Shown: one piece after another, positions 28,300 to 36,466 of the stretch | Position numbering within the stretch: the first letter of the stretch is position 1 | How the letters are laid out: every line of letters begins with the position of its first letter | Origin: Kitasatospora paranensis | GTDB lineage: Bacteria > Actinomycetota > Actinomycetes > Streptomycetales > Streptomycetaceae | DNA: 64,000 nucleotides | Assembly (NCBI RefSeq): GCF_039544005.1 | Contig: NZ_BAABKV010000001.1 | Span: 3,720,001-3,784,000, forward strand | Reading direction: 5' to 3' | The notes under the pieces: model-generated | Told to the model about the DNA's origin: nothing | Databases searched by the model: none | Seen by the model: only the letters and a program-made list of their open reading frames with translations | Made by a program: the position numbers and the translations under genes

Positions 28300-29340
28300 C
28301 TAGAGCGCCACGCCCACCATCACCGGCTCGTTCACCAGCTCCACGCCGAACGCGGCGCGCACCCCGTCGCGGACCTCGCGGGCCAGCGCCAGCAGGTCCT
28401 CGGTGGTGGCCGCACCCCGGTTGGTGAGGGCCAGCGTGTGCTTGGTGGACAGGGTGGCCGCGCCGCCGCCGTACCCCTTGGTGAAGCCCGCCCGGTCGAT
28501 CAGCCAGGCGGCCGAAGTCTTGGTGCAGCCGTCCGGCGCCGGGTAGGCGGGGGCGGTGAGCTCGCCGAGCCGTGCGGCGAAGGCGGCGTACTGCTCGGCG
28601 GTGAGCACCGGGTTGGTGAAGAAGGAGCCGGCCGACCAGGTGTCGTGGTCCGCGGCGTCCAGCACCATGCCCTTGCCCGCGCGCAGCGCGAGCACCTTCT
28701 CGTACGCCTTGGTCAGGTCGACCCGGTCGCCGATCCCGACGCCCAGGCCCTTGGCGACCTCGGCGTACTTGACCGGTGAGGACTGGCCGGCGGCGTCGGT
28801 GAGGCCGAAGCGCACCCGCAGCACGACGTAGCGTTCCGGGTCCGCCTTGAAGCGGCTGTGCCGGTAGGAGAAGGAGCAGTCCGCGTTGGCGAGGGTCACC
28901 GTCTCCCCCGCCACCCGGTCGTAGGCGACGACCTCGGTGACGGTCTCGGAGACCTCCTGACCGTAGGCGCCGACGTTCTGCACGGGGGTGGCGCCGGCCG
29001 AGCCGGGGATCCCGGCGAGGAACTCGATCCCGGCCAGGCCCTCGACCACGGTGCGGGCCACCGCCTCGGCCCACACCTCGCCGGCGGCCAGCTCCAGGTC
29101 GGCGCCGTCCAGGGCGAAGCCGCGGGTCGCGATGCGCAGCACCGTGCCGTCGAAGCCGGCGTCGGAGATCACCAGGTTGGAGCCACCGCCGAGGACGAGC
29201 AGCGGCTCGCCCGCCGCGTCGGCGGCGCGGACGGCGGCGACGACCTCGTCGTCGGTGTGGGCGGTCACCAGGCGGCGGGCGGGGCCGCCGAGCCGGAGCG
29301 TGGTGAGCGGGGCGAGCGGGGCGTTGTCGAGTACCTGCAC
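28300..29340 (-). CDS. murB: UDP-N-acetylenolpyruvoylglucosamine reductase
   Basis: FAD-dependent, NADPH-using enzyme that completes UDP-N-acetylmuramate synthesis for peptidoglycan in the cytoplasm. It has about 346 residues. FAD-binding signatures are LGGGSNLVISDAGF and GIPGSAGATPVQNVGAYGQE, and the catalytic Ser lies in SAGSFFTNPV with the C-terminal Glu in LVNEPVMVG. The start was placed at GTG 29338-29340 by alignment with family N-termini (QVLDNAPLAPLTT). GTG at 29346 or 29349 is also possible and no clear ribosome binding site decides it. Type I MurB (no tyrosine-loop deletion seen). Confidence 0.95.
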   Translation of the reverse strand: MQVLDNAPLAPLTTLRLGGPARRLVTAHTDDEVVAAVRAADAAGEPLLVLGGGSNLVISDAGFDGTVLRIATRGFALDGADLELAAGEVWAEAVARTVVEGLAGIEFLAGIPGSAGATPVQNVGAYGQEVSETVTEVVAYDRVAGETVTLANADCSFSYRHSRFKADPERYVVLRVRFGLTDAAGQSSPVKYAEVAKGLGVGIGDRVDLTKAYEKVLALRAGKGMVLDAADHDTWSAGSFFTNPVLTAEQYAAFAARLGELTAPAYPAPDGCTKTSAAWLIDRAGFTKGYGGGAATLSTKHTLALTNRGAATTEDLLALAREVRDGVRAAFGVELVNEPVMVGVAL

Positions 29341-29518
29341 GCCCACCACGGTATACGGGCGGCCGGGCGGCCCGGACGGCTGCTCGCTCCGGGCACCCCC
29401 GGCGTTTTGGAGACGTATGCTATCCATATTGGTCCGCAGCCCGGGCGCGGCCCATGGGACAGCCGGTGGGGACAGCCGCTCGGGACAGCCGGTCGGAACA
29501 GGCGGGAGACGGGACGCG

Positions 29519-30154
29519 ATGCGCATCGGAGAGCTGAGCCGGCGGACCGGGGTGCCGGTGCCGACCATCAAGTACTACCTCCGGGAGGGGCTGCTGCCCG
29601 GCGGTGAGCTGACCAGCCCGAACCAGGCGCAGTACGGCGAGGCGCACGTGCACCGGCTGAAGCTCGTCCGCGCGATGGTCGAGGTCGGCAAGCTCTCGGT
29701 GGCGGCCACCCGCGACGTGCTCAACGCCGTGGACGAGCCGGGCAACAGCCTCCACCAGGTGCTCGGCATCGCCCAGGCCGCCGTCACCCCGGCCCCGGTC
29801 GCGGCCGATCCGGAGGACTGGGCGCGGGCCGAGGAGCTGGTCGACGCCCTGGTGGTGCGGCACGGCTGGGCGGTGAAGCCCGACAACCCGGCCCGGCACG
29901 CCCTCGCCCAGCTCGTGGTGACCTTCCGCGACCTGCGGCAGGACGACCTGCTCGACCTCTTCGACGACTACGCCGTCGCCGCCGAGCGGCTCTCGACGGC
30001 CGAGCTCGCGATGATCGGCCGCCGGGAGGGCCTGGACGCCAAGGTGGAGGGGGCGGTGCTGGGCACCGTCCTCGGCGACGCGCTGATCGGCGCGATGCGC
30101 CGGCTCGCCCAGGCGGACGCCTCGCACCGGGCGTTCGAGGCGGCCCGCGGCTGA
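29519..30154 (+). CDS. MerR-family transcriptional regulator
   Basis: 211 residues from ATG 29519. The N-terminal winged helix-turn-helix reads RIGELSRRTGVPVPTIKYYL, then the dimerisation helix around residues 75-110 and a helical effector domain of unknown ligand. No cysteines suggest metal sensing. It is divergent from murB, with an AT-richer patch at 29405-29431 (TATGCTATCCATATTGG) that could hold its promoter. It precedes the lipid cluster but is separated from it by a bidirectional terminator, so a role in that cluster is unproven. Regulators of this type near murB occur in other streptomycetes. Confidence 0.85.
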   Translation: MRIGELSRRTGVPVPTIKYYLREGLLPGGELTSPNQAQYGEAHVHRLKLVRAMVEVGKLSVAATRDVLNAVDEPGNSLHQVLGIAQAAVTPAPVAADPEDWARAEELVDALVVRHGWAVKPDNPARHALAQLVVTFRDLRQDDLLDLFDDYAVAAERLSTAELAMIGRREGLDAKVEGAVLGTVLGDALIGAMRRLAQADASHRAFEAARG

Positions 30155-30167
30155 CCGGACGCACCAC

Positions 30168-30224
30168 GGCCGGTACGCGGTGAGGGCCCCGGAGTGCTCC
30201 GGGGGCCCTCACCGCGTACCGGCC
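30168..30224. terminator. Bidirectional terminator between MerR gene and exporter gene
   Basis: Almost perfect inverted repeat (arms about 25 bases, e.g. GGCCGGTACGCGGTGAGGGC) positioned between two convergent genes, 13 bases after one stop and 5 after the other. Confidence 0.88.
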
Positions 30225-30229
30225 GCCGG

Positions 30230-31699
30230 TCAGGCGACGACCGGGGCGGGTTCGCCGGCCGGCACCTCGGCCGGGGCCTCGGCGGCCGGCCGGGCGGGGC
30301 GGGGGATGAAGAGCGCGCAGAGGCCGCCGAAGAGGACGACGCCGACGCCGACCCAGACCGCCGGGTGCAGGCCGTCGACGAAGTGCTGCGCGGAGTCCGG
30401 GCTGCCGTGCTCCAGGAAGACGCTGCTCAGGACGGCGATGCCGAGGGCTCCGCCGATCTCCCGCACGGTGGTGTTGGCGCCCGAGGCCTTGCCGCGGTGC
30501 TCCGGCCCGACGGCGCCGAGGACGACCGCCGCGGTGGGGGCGATCGCGAAGCCCATGCCCGCGCCGGCCAGCAGCATCGCGCCGACCAGCCGGGAGTAGG
30601 GGGTGTTGTCGGTGGCCGCGAGGTTGATCCAGGCGAGGCCGCCGGCCTGGAGGAAGAGGCCCAGGGCCATCAGCCGGCCGCCGCCGACCCGGTCGGTGAG
30701 CGCCCCGGCGACCGGGGCGATGAACATCGGCATGAGCGTCCAGGCGAGCGTGAGCACGCCGGCCTGCAGCGGGGTCCGGTGCGGGGCGATCTGCAGATAC
30801 TGGGAGAGGAAGAAGATCGACCCGAAGACGCCGAAGTACATGGAGGCGGAGACGATGTTGGTGAGGGTGAAGGCCCGGATCCGGTAGAAGCCGAGCGGGA
30901 GCAGCGGGTGCTCGACCCGGCGCTCCCAGAGGACGAAGACGAGCAGCAGCGCGGCGCCTGCGGTGAAGGCGCCGACAATGCGGGCGGAGGTCCAGCCGTC
31001 CTCGGCGCCGTTGACGATGCCCCAGACGAGGGCGAGCAGGCCGGCGGAGGCGAGCAGCATGCCGAGGATGTCGAGGGCGGCCCGTTCGCCGCGGCTCTCG
31101 CGGAGCACCTTGAGGACGAGCGGGACGGCGAGCAGGCCGACGGGCACGTTGATCCAGAAGATCCACTGCCAGGCGAGGCCGTCGACGACGGCGCCGCCGA
31201 CGACCGGGCCGAGGGCGATGGCGAGGCCGCTGACGGCGCCCCAGAGGCCGAGCGCGAGGCTGCGCAGGCGCTCGGGGACGGCCTGGGAGAGCAGGGTGAG
31301 GGAGAGCGGCATGACAGCCGCGGCGCCGAAGCCCTGCACGGTGCGGGCGGCGATGAGCTGGGCGCTGGTGTCGGCGAGGCCGCAGGCGATCGAGGAGAGG
31401 GTGAAGAGCGCGATGCCGAGGGTGAAGACCCTGCGGCGGCCGAAGCGGTCACCGAGGGCGGCGCCGATGAGCAGGAGGCAGGAGAAGCTGAGGACGTAGG
31501 CGTTGACGAACCACTGGAGGTCCTGGGTGTCGGCCTTGAGGTCGACGGCGAGGGTGTGCAGGGCGGTGGAGACGACGAGGTTGTCGAGCGCCACCATGAA
31601 CATCGGCACGCTGCACGCGACGATGGAGAGCCAGAGCGGGACGGTCGGGCCGGGGTCGGCCGGTGCGGGGCGGGACCCCGTCATTTCTGTCGAGGACAT
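30230..31699 (-). CDS. DHA2-type MFS drug/lipid exporter, 14 transmembrane helices
   Basis: 489-residue proton-coupled efflux protein of the EmrB/QacA class. Recognisable are motif A LGDRFGRRRVF between helices 2 and 3, the helix-5 motif GLAIALGPVVGGAVVD, and about 14 hydrophobic segments, with cytoplasmic termini. ATG at 31697-31699 with AAGGAG nine bases upstream. It lies at the downstream end of the secondary-lipid cluster, 78 bases after the DUF3291-like gene, and is the likeliest export function for the cluster's product. Substrate unknown. General multidrug efflux is the alternative. Confidence 0.88.
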   Translation of the reverse strand: MSSTEMTGSRPAPADPGPTVPLWLSIVACSVPMFMVALDNLVVSTALHTLAVDLKADTQDLQWFVNAYVLSFSCLLLIGAALGDRFGRRRVFTLGIALFTLSSIACGLADTSAQLIAARTVQGFGAAAVMPLSLTLLSQAVPERLRSLALGLWGAVSGLAIALGPVVGGAVVDGLAWQWIFWINVPVGLLAVPLVLKVLRESRGERAALDILGMLLASAGLLALVWGIVNGAEDGWTSARIVGAFTAGAALLLVFVLWERRVEHPLLPLGFYRIRAFTLTNIVSASMYFGVFGSIFFLSQYLQIAPHRTPLQAGVLTLAWTLMPMFIAPVAGALTDRVGGGRLMALGLFLQAGGLAWINLAATDNTPYSRLVGAMLLAGAGMGFAIAPTAAVVLGAVGPEHRGKASGANTTVREIGGALGIAVLSSVFLEHGSPDSAQHFVDGLHPAVWVGVGVVLFGGLCALFIPRPARPAAEAPAEVPAGEPAPVVA

Positions 31700-31777
31700 G
31701 AGACCTGTCTCCTTCGGGCGTGGTGCGACGGGGCCCCGCAGGGCCGGAAACGGAACGGCGGACCCGGGCCCGCGGCC

Positions 31778-32242
31778 TCAGCCCTCGACCGCGCCCTCGG
31801 CGGCGGAGCCCTCGGCGAGCGTGCCCCCGGCCGCGGCAGCCGCGGCGTCGGCCCGCTGCTGCTCGGCCAGTCGGCGCTGCGCGTCGGGCCAGCGGATCGG
31901 GAGCTCCTCCACCGGCACCTCCCAGAAGGTGAAGGTGGAGTCGCGCATGGTCGGGCGCAGCGAGGTCATGATCGAGTAGTGCGGCTCGGTCTTGGCGTAG
32001 GTGTAGAGGGCCTCGCGGGTCTCCCAGGCGGAGAGCGTCCAGAAGGTGCGCTTCAGCGGCTGGGCGATGAGGGAGGCGCCGAGGGCGCCGGGTGCGGTGC
32101 GCACCTGCTTCCAGGCGGCGAGCGACTTCCAGAAGAAGCGCGGCACGTCGGAGAGGGAGCGGACCTCCAGGCGGGAGGCCATCACCAGGGCGCGGGTCTG
32201 CGGCCGAGGGGCGCTGGGGGTGATCCAGGGGAGCGTGGGCAT
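31778..32242 (-). CDS. DUF3291-like dimeric alpha/beta-barrel (ABM superfamily) protein
   Basis: 154 residues, ATG 32240-32242 with GAGGAAGG six bases upstream. The pattern MPTLPW, followed by SRLEVRSLSDVPRFFWKSL and RTFWTLSAWETREALYTYA, resembles the DUF3291/spheroidene-monooxygenase-like family, small proteins with the antibiotic-biosynthesis-monooxygenase fold. Some relatives hydroxylate or ketolate polyenes without cofactor, while many are uncharacterised. The last 30 residues are an Ala/Glu-rich tail. It precedes the exporter gene and probably shares its promoter (operator-like repeat at 32322-32339). Its role in the cluster is inferred only. Confidence 0.65.
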   Translation of the reverse strand: MPTLPWITPSAPRPQTRALVMASRLEVRSLSDVPRFFWKSLAAWKQVRTAPGALGASLIAQPLKRTFWTLSAWETREALYTYAKTEPHYSIMTSLRPTMRDSTFTFWEVPVEELPIRWPDAQRRLAEQQRADAAAAAAGGTLAEGSAAEGAVEG

Positions 32243-32321
32243 GGGGGAGCCTTCCTCGGTCGCCGGTCCGGCGAACCGCGGCAGGGCGGTTCGTCGGCAC
32301 CGATAATGGCACCTTGCACTA

Positions 32322-32339
32322 TCCACTATAGAGAGTGGA
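32322..32339 (-). promoter_or_regulatory. Operator-like inverted repeat over a -10 box
   Basis: TCCACT-(6)-AGTGGA lies in an AT-rich patch 80 bases upstream of the DUF3291-like gene. On the minus strand it contains TATAGT (32325-32330), with TGGCAT 17 bases further upstream as a weak -35. The geometry of a dyad covering a -10 box suggests repressor control of the exporter unit. No TetR or MarR gene is adjacent. Confidence 0.5.
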
Positions 32340-32394
32340 GATGTCCGATGCCAGTTTTTTCGTGACCGGCGAGCGGGCCGGCGGCGGCGCCCGC

Positions 32395-33690
32395 TCAGCG
32401 GCCGAGTTCGCGCAGCAGTTGCTCCGCGGCCTCCAGCCCGGAGGAGAAGCCGGCCTCGTGCGAGCCGATCTGGTCGTAGTGCAGCTGCTTGGAGTGGAAG
32501 TAGGAGCCGGCCAGCTTGATCCGGGCGCCCTCGTTCACGCGGTAGATCGTCTTCTGCAGCGTCCGCAGGTCCAGGTCGATCACCGGGTGGTCGTAGTGCA
32601 GTTCGCGGATCACCGCCTCCTCGCGCACCGGCAGCGGGTAGTCGAGGGTGACGAAGTAGTCGCGCTCGGAGGTGAATCCGTGCAGCCGGTTCATGTAGTA
32701 GGCGACGTACGGGCGGCTCTCGCCGTCGACCGCGACCTTGCCGTAGTTCCAGTTGTCCCAGCGGGAGCGGTCGGCCGGCATCACCGACGGGTCGGTGTGC
32801 AGGACGGCGACCGACGAGTTGTAGCGGATGCGGCCGAGCGTCTCGCGCTGCAACGCGCTCGGCTCGGTGAGGAGTTCGCGCGCCTGGTCGCCGTGCACGG
32901 CGACCACCGCGTGGTCGAAGCGCTCCGCACCCGCGGCCGTCGTCACGGTGACTCCGTCGGGCTGCTCGGTGACCGACCGCACGGGCTCGCCCAGCCGTAG
33001 CTTGGGGTCGACCGCCGCCACCACCCGCCGCACGTAGCTGATCGAACCGCCCTCCACCGTCCGCCAGTCGACGCGCTGCCCGCCGAGCCCGCCCTCGTCG
33101 TGCGCCATGAAGAACGCGATGACGGTGGTCGCCGGCATCTCCCAGATCAGCTCGGCCGGTACCGACCAGACCGCCGTGCAGAGCAGGATGACGTAGCCGT
33201 GCCGGAACTCGGCGCTGTAGCCGCCGCGGTCGAGGTACTCCCCCAGCGGCAGGTCGGTGCGCTTGCGCAGGAAGTCCTTGCGGCCCTCCCGGTGGAAGCG
33301 GTGGGCCTCGCGCCAGATGGTGTGGAACTCGGCCGGGTAGCGGGCCAGCACCTCCTCCTCGGGCAGGGCCATCTCCGCGGTGCCGTACTGCAGCCCGCGG
33401 TCGAGGTCGAAGAAGTTGAAGCCGCCCTCGTGGCGCCGGGTGGCCACGCCCAGTTCGGCGAAGAACCGGCTGAGGTTCGGATAGCTCGGCCGGTTGAAGA
33501 CCACGAACGCGGTGTCGATGCCGAGCAGCCGGCCGGCGTCCTCGACCTCGATCGTGTGCGCGTGACCGCCCGGGCGCGGCTCCTGGTCGAAGAGGGTGAT
33601 CTCGGCGACCTCGCGCAGCCGGTACGCGGCGGACAGGCCGGCCACTCCGGCGCCGACGACCGCGACCCGGGGCTTGGTGGGAGCAGACAT
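32395..33690 (-). CDS. FAD-dependent amine oxidase/phytoene-desaturase-like protein
   Basis: 431-residue flavoprotein with an N-terminal dinucleotide fold (VAVVGAGVAGLSAAYRL, residues 9-25), then FDQEPRPGGHAHTIEV, and a C-terminal FAD contact region. This family (NAD(P)-binding, amine-oxidase domain) includes proteins encoded next to cyclopropane fatty acid synthase genes and acts on lipids or carotenoids. No signal peptide. ATG 33688-33690, AAGGAA seven bases upstream. It is the last gene of the tightly spaced synthase operon (18 bases after the PPTase stop). Within this context it may desaturate or isomerise the polyketide-derived chain. That is inference. Confidence 0.8.
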   Translation of the reverse strand: MSAPTKPRVAVVGAGVAGLSAAYRLREVAEITLFDQEPRPGGHAHTIEVEDAGRLLGIDTAFVVFNRPSYPNLSRFFAELGVATRRHEGGFNFFDLDRGLQYGTAEMALPEEEVLARYPAEFHTIWREAHRFHREGRKDFLRKRTDLPLGEYLDRGGYSAEFRHGYVILLCTAVWSVPAELIWEMPATTVIAFFMAHDEGGLGGQRVDWRTVEGGSISYVRRVVAAVDPKLRLGEPVRSVTEQPDGVTVTTAAGAERFDHAVVAVHGDQARELLTEPSALQRETLGRIRYNSSVAVLHTDPSVMPADRSRWDNWNYGKVAVDGESRPYVAYYMNRLHGFTSERDYFVTLDYPLPVREEAVIRELHYDHPVIDLDLRTLQKTIYRVNEGARIKLAGSYFHSKQLHYDQIGSHEAGFSSGLEAAEQLLRELGR

Positions 33691-33708
33691 GCGGGATTCC
33701 TTCGCAGG

Positions 33709-34611
33709 CTAGGGGGTGATCAGGGTGCGGTGGATCCGGCCGCCGCGGCCGCCCTGCACCGCGGCGGCGAGGACGAACCCGGGGGCGGGGCTGAGCAGTT
33801 CGAAGTGCCAGTCGGCGTTCTCGGCCTCCGGCCGGAGCGGGTCGGTCAGCCGGATGGGCGGGGCGGCGGGCGGGCTGAAGGAGAAGCCCGCGAGCCGGCG
33901 GCGCAGCCCGGTGCCGACCGCCTTCAGGTAGGCCTCCTTCAGCACCCAGTAGGCGGAGACCCGGGCCGGCAGTTCGCCCTCCGGCAGGAGGGCCAGCGCG
34001 GCCCGCTCGGGCGGTGCGAAGTGCCTCGGCAGGTGGCGGACGGCGTCCGGGCCGGCCTCGGCGCGCTCGACGTCCACCCCGCAGGTGCCGCCCGCCGCCA
34101 CCAGACAGGCGATCATGCCGTCGGTGTGCGAGAGGTTGAAGCGCAGGCCCGCGACGGCCGGTTCGGGCTCCGGACGGCCGTCGGCGCCGGCCCGTACCCG
34201 CCAGGTGTCGAGCGGCCGGCCCGAGCGGGCGCTGAGCGCGTACCGGGCGAGCACCCGGCCGCCCAGGAAGCGCCGCCGGGCGGCGGCGCCGCGCAGCCGG
34301 TCCAGGTGCGCCCGCTCCTCGGGGCCGAGCAGGCCGGCCCCGCCGTGCCGGGTCGCGAACGCCTCGGCGGCGGGCTCGGGCAGCAGCCAGAGGTGGCCGT
34401 CACGCGCGGACATCGCGCCCCCGTCGGCCGCGGGGGCCGGGGCCGTGCCCAGTACACCCATGCCGACCAGGTGTTTGAGCCACTCGGACATCTCCCAGCG
34501 CAGCCGTTCCCGGCAGGGCGGGCAGACCTTGAGGTCGGGGTCGAGCCGGTCCCGCGATCCGGTCGCCCCGCAGGACGGGCAGAGCGCGCGGGCGCGGTGC
34601 TGTCGGGTCAT
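33709..34611 (-). CDS. Zinc-ribbon / 4'-phosphopantetheinyl transferase fusion
   Basis: Converts apo-ACP to holo-ACP using CoA. The C-terminal 230 residues are an Sfp-type transferase, with magnesium-binding GVDVERAE and WVLKEAYLKAVG, and an upstream FNLSHTDGMI motif. The start is ATG 34609-34611, supported by AAGGAG eight bases upstream. This adds about 66 residues bearing four cysteines (C11, C14, C30, C33; CPSC and CPPC) of zinc-ribbon type, then EWLKHLVGMGVLG. An internal ATG at about codon 67 has a poor ribosome site. Its position in the operon shows it serves the three ACP sites encoded upstream. Confidence 0.88.
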   Translation of the reverse strand: MTRQHRARALCPSCGATGSRDRLDPDLKVCPPCRERLRWEMSEWLKHLVGMGVLGTAPAPAADGGAMSARDGHLWLLPEPAAEAFATRHGGAGLLGPEERAHLDRLRGAAARRRFLGGRVLARYALSARSGRPLDTWRVRAGADGRPEPEPAVAGLRFNLSHTDGMIACLVAAGGTCGVDVERAEAGPDAVRHLPRHFAPPERAALALLPEGELPARVSAYWVLKEAYLKAVGTGLRRRLAGFSFSPPAAPPIRLTDPLRPEAENADWHFELLSPAPGFVLAAAVQGGRGGRIHRTLITP

Positions 34612-34643
34612 CGGAGAGCTCCTTGCGGTGCGCGGTCGCGGGG

Positions 34644-36433
34644 TCATCCGTCGGCCGGTCCGGGGGCGCGGCGCTCGGCCAGCCGGAACTGCCGGTGCGA
34701 GAACAGCCGGTTCACCCGGTACAGGTGGCGCAGGACGCCCATCACCTCGTCGACGACGGCGGCGTCGGTGACGGCCTCGTGCGGGTACCAGTGCCGGCGC
34801 AGCCGCTCCAGCTGGAGCAGCAGCAGCGCGCCGCTGGGGAGCGGGTCCTCCAGCACCTGCGCCGAGTGGACGTGGGTGTGCACGCAGGCGGCGACGGCGT
34901 GCAGCAGGCAGTACTCCTTGGCGAGGTCGAAGAGTTCGGCGGACTGCCCGTAGTCGCGGCCGAGTGCGGCGCGCAGCCGGACGCAGCGCCCGCGCAGGTC
35001 GGCCGTGCGGGCGAGGAGTTCGCCGGCGACGTCCGCGGCCCGGGTCAGCCGGTCGCGTTCGTCGCCCTTGGCGGCCTCGGCGAGGGCCCGGAGGGCGGCC
35101 AGCGAGGCGGGGGCGGCGAGCAGGGCGTCGTCCTTGCCGCGGCTGTAGAGCTCCTGGTCCCAGGGGCGGTAGAGCGGCAGGGGGGCATCGAGGCCGTACA
35201 GCGTCCGGACGTGCGCGTCGGCCCCGGCGGCCGCGGCGGCGGCCGGCTCGTCGGCGGCGGCGAGCAGGGCGTCCAGCTGGAGGGCGAGGTTCTTGAGGTT
35301 GACGACGGTGTTGCCGTCCGCGAAGTTGGCCACCAGGAGGTCGCGGAGCATCTTCTGGTGGATGCCGTGGTGCGGCAGCCCGCGGAGGTAGAAACGGGCG
35401 CCCAGCACGATGTTGAGCTGGGACATGGTGCGTTCCAGCATCGTCGGCACGAGGTACTTGGCCACCGACGACCAGACGCTGGCCTGCTCCGGCACGAGCT
35501 GGAGGCTGCGCACCGCGCCGAGGCTGACCGCGTCGGCGACCATCAGGTCGGCGAAGCACTCGGCCAGCTGCCTGCGGGAGTACGGGATGTCGCTGACCGC
35601 CCGGCCGAAGATCACCCGGTGCTCGGTGAAGTCGAGGGTGACCCGCAGGGCGGTGTCGACGGCGGAGAGCGCGATGGAGCCGATGAGGGTCCGGGCGACC
35701 TGGGAGGTCTGCAGGGCGATCTCCAGCCCAGCGCCCTCGGCGCCGAGCCGGGCCGACTCGGGCACGAACACGCCGTCGACCCGGATGCCGCTCATGTCGA
35801 GGGCGCGCAGGCCGTGCAGCCGCTCGTCGGGCAGTTCCTCGACGGCGCCCGCCGGGGTGCGGCGCTTCTCCAGCAGGAGGATGGAGTACCCGGCGGGCCC
35901 GCCCGCCTCCTTGGTGCGGGCGAAGACGGTGAGGCCGTCGGCGACCCGGGCGTTGCCGATCAGCCACTTCTCACCGGTCAGCAGGTAGCCGCCGTCGACG
36001 CGCTCGGCCCGCATCTCGTTGCTGAGCACGTCGCTGCCGTGGTTGCGCTCGGACAGGCCCCACGCGTAGCGGCTGCCCTGCTTCATGGCGTCGACGAGGT
36101 ACTGCTTCTGCTCGTCGGTGCCGGCGATCCAGGCGGGCAGGAACGCCAGGCTGGTGATGATCAGGGCGGTGGCGGTGGTCGGGTCGCGGCGGGCGATGAG
36201 GCGCAGCAGGTTGAATCCGGTCTCGACGTCGCCGGCCCGCCCGCCCTGTGCCTCGGGGATGTTGTACTCGTGCACCCCCAGCGCTGCAGCAGGTTGACGA
36301 AGGCGTACGGGTACTCCTCGCGCTCGTCGTGGTCGAGGATCCGCTCGAACGGCATCCGGCTCGCCGGGTCGTGCGGGTCTCCGAGGTGATTCTCCAACTC
36401 AGCTGCGAGTCGGTCGAGTTCTGACTTCGGCAC
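34644..36433 (-). CDS. Acyl-CoA dehydrogenase homologue 1 (frame break at residue ~53)
   Basis: FAD-dependent acyl dehydrogenase fold, about 596 residues with the frame restored. GTG start 36431-36433, with GGAGGAG upstream. The C5 run 36275-36279 carries a one-base deletion. Restored, NLLQRWG continues as VHEYNIPEAQGG. The FAD-binding YAWGLSERNHGSDVLSNEMR and LTGEKWLIGNARVAD are clear. It is longer than canonical members (about 380) by a C-terminal helical extension. In place of the usual yEGT-type catalytic Glu segment it has NFADGNTVVNL. It follows its paralogue by 33 bases, suggesting a heteromeric pair acting on ACP- or CoA-bound chains. Confidence 0.82.
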
Positions 36434-36466
36434 CGGTCTCCTCCGGTTACGTGAGGGCAGGGTCGG

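Noticed and set aside
30230..32242. Exporter and DUF3291-like genes as a stand-alone antibiotic-resistance locus
   Set aside because: Possible, but orientation and adjacency fit export for the neighbouring cluster equally well, and no resistance-specific feature is visible.
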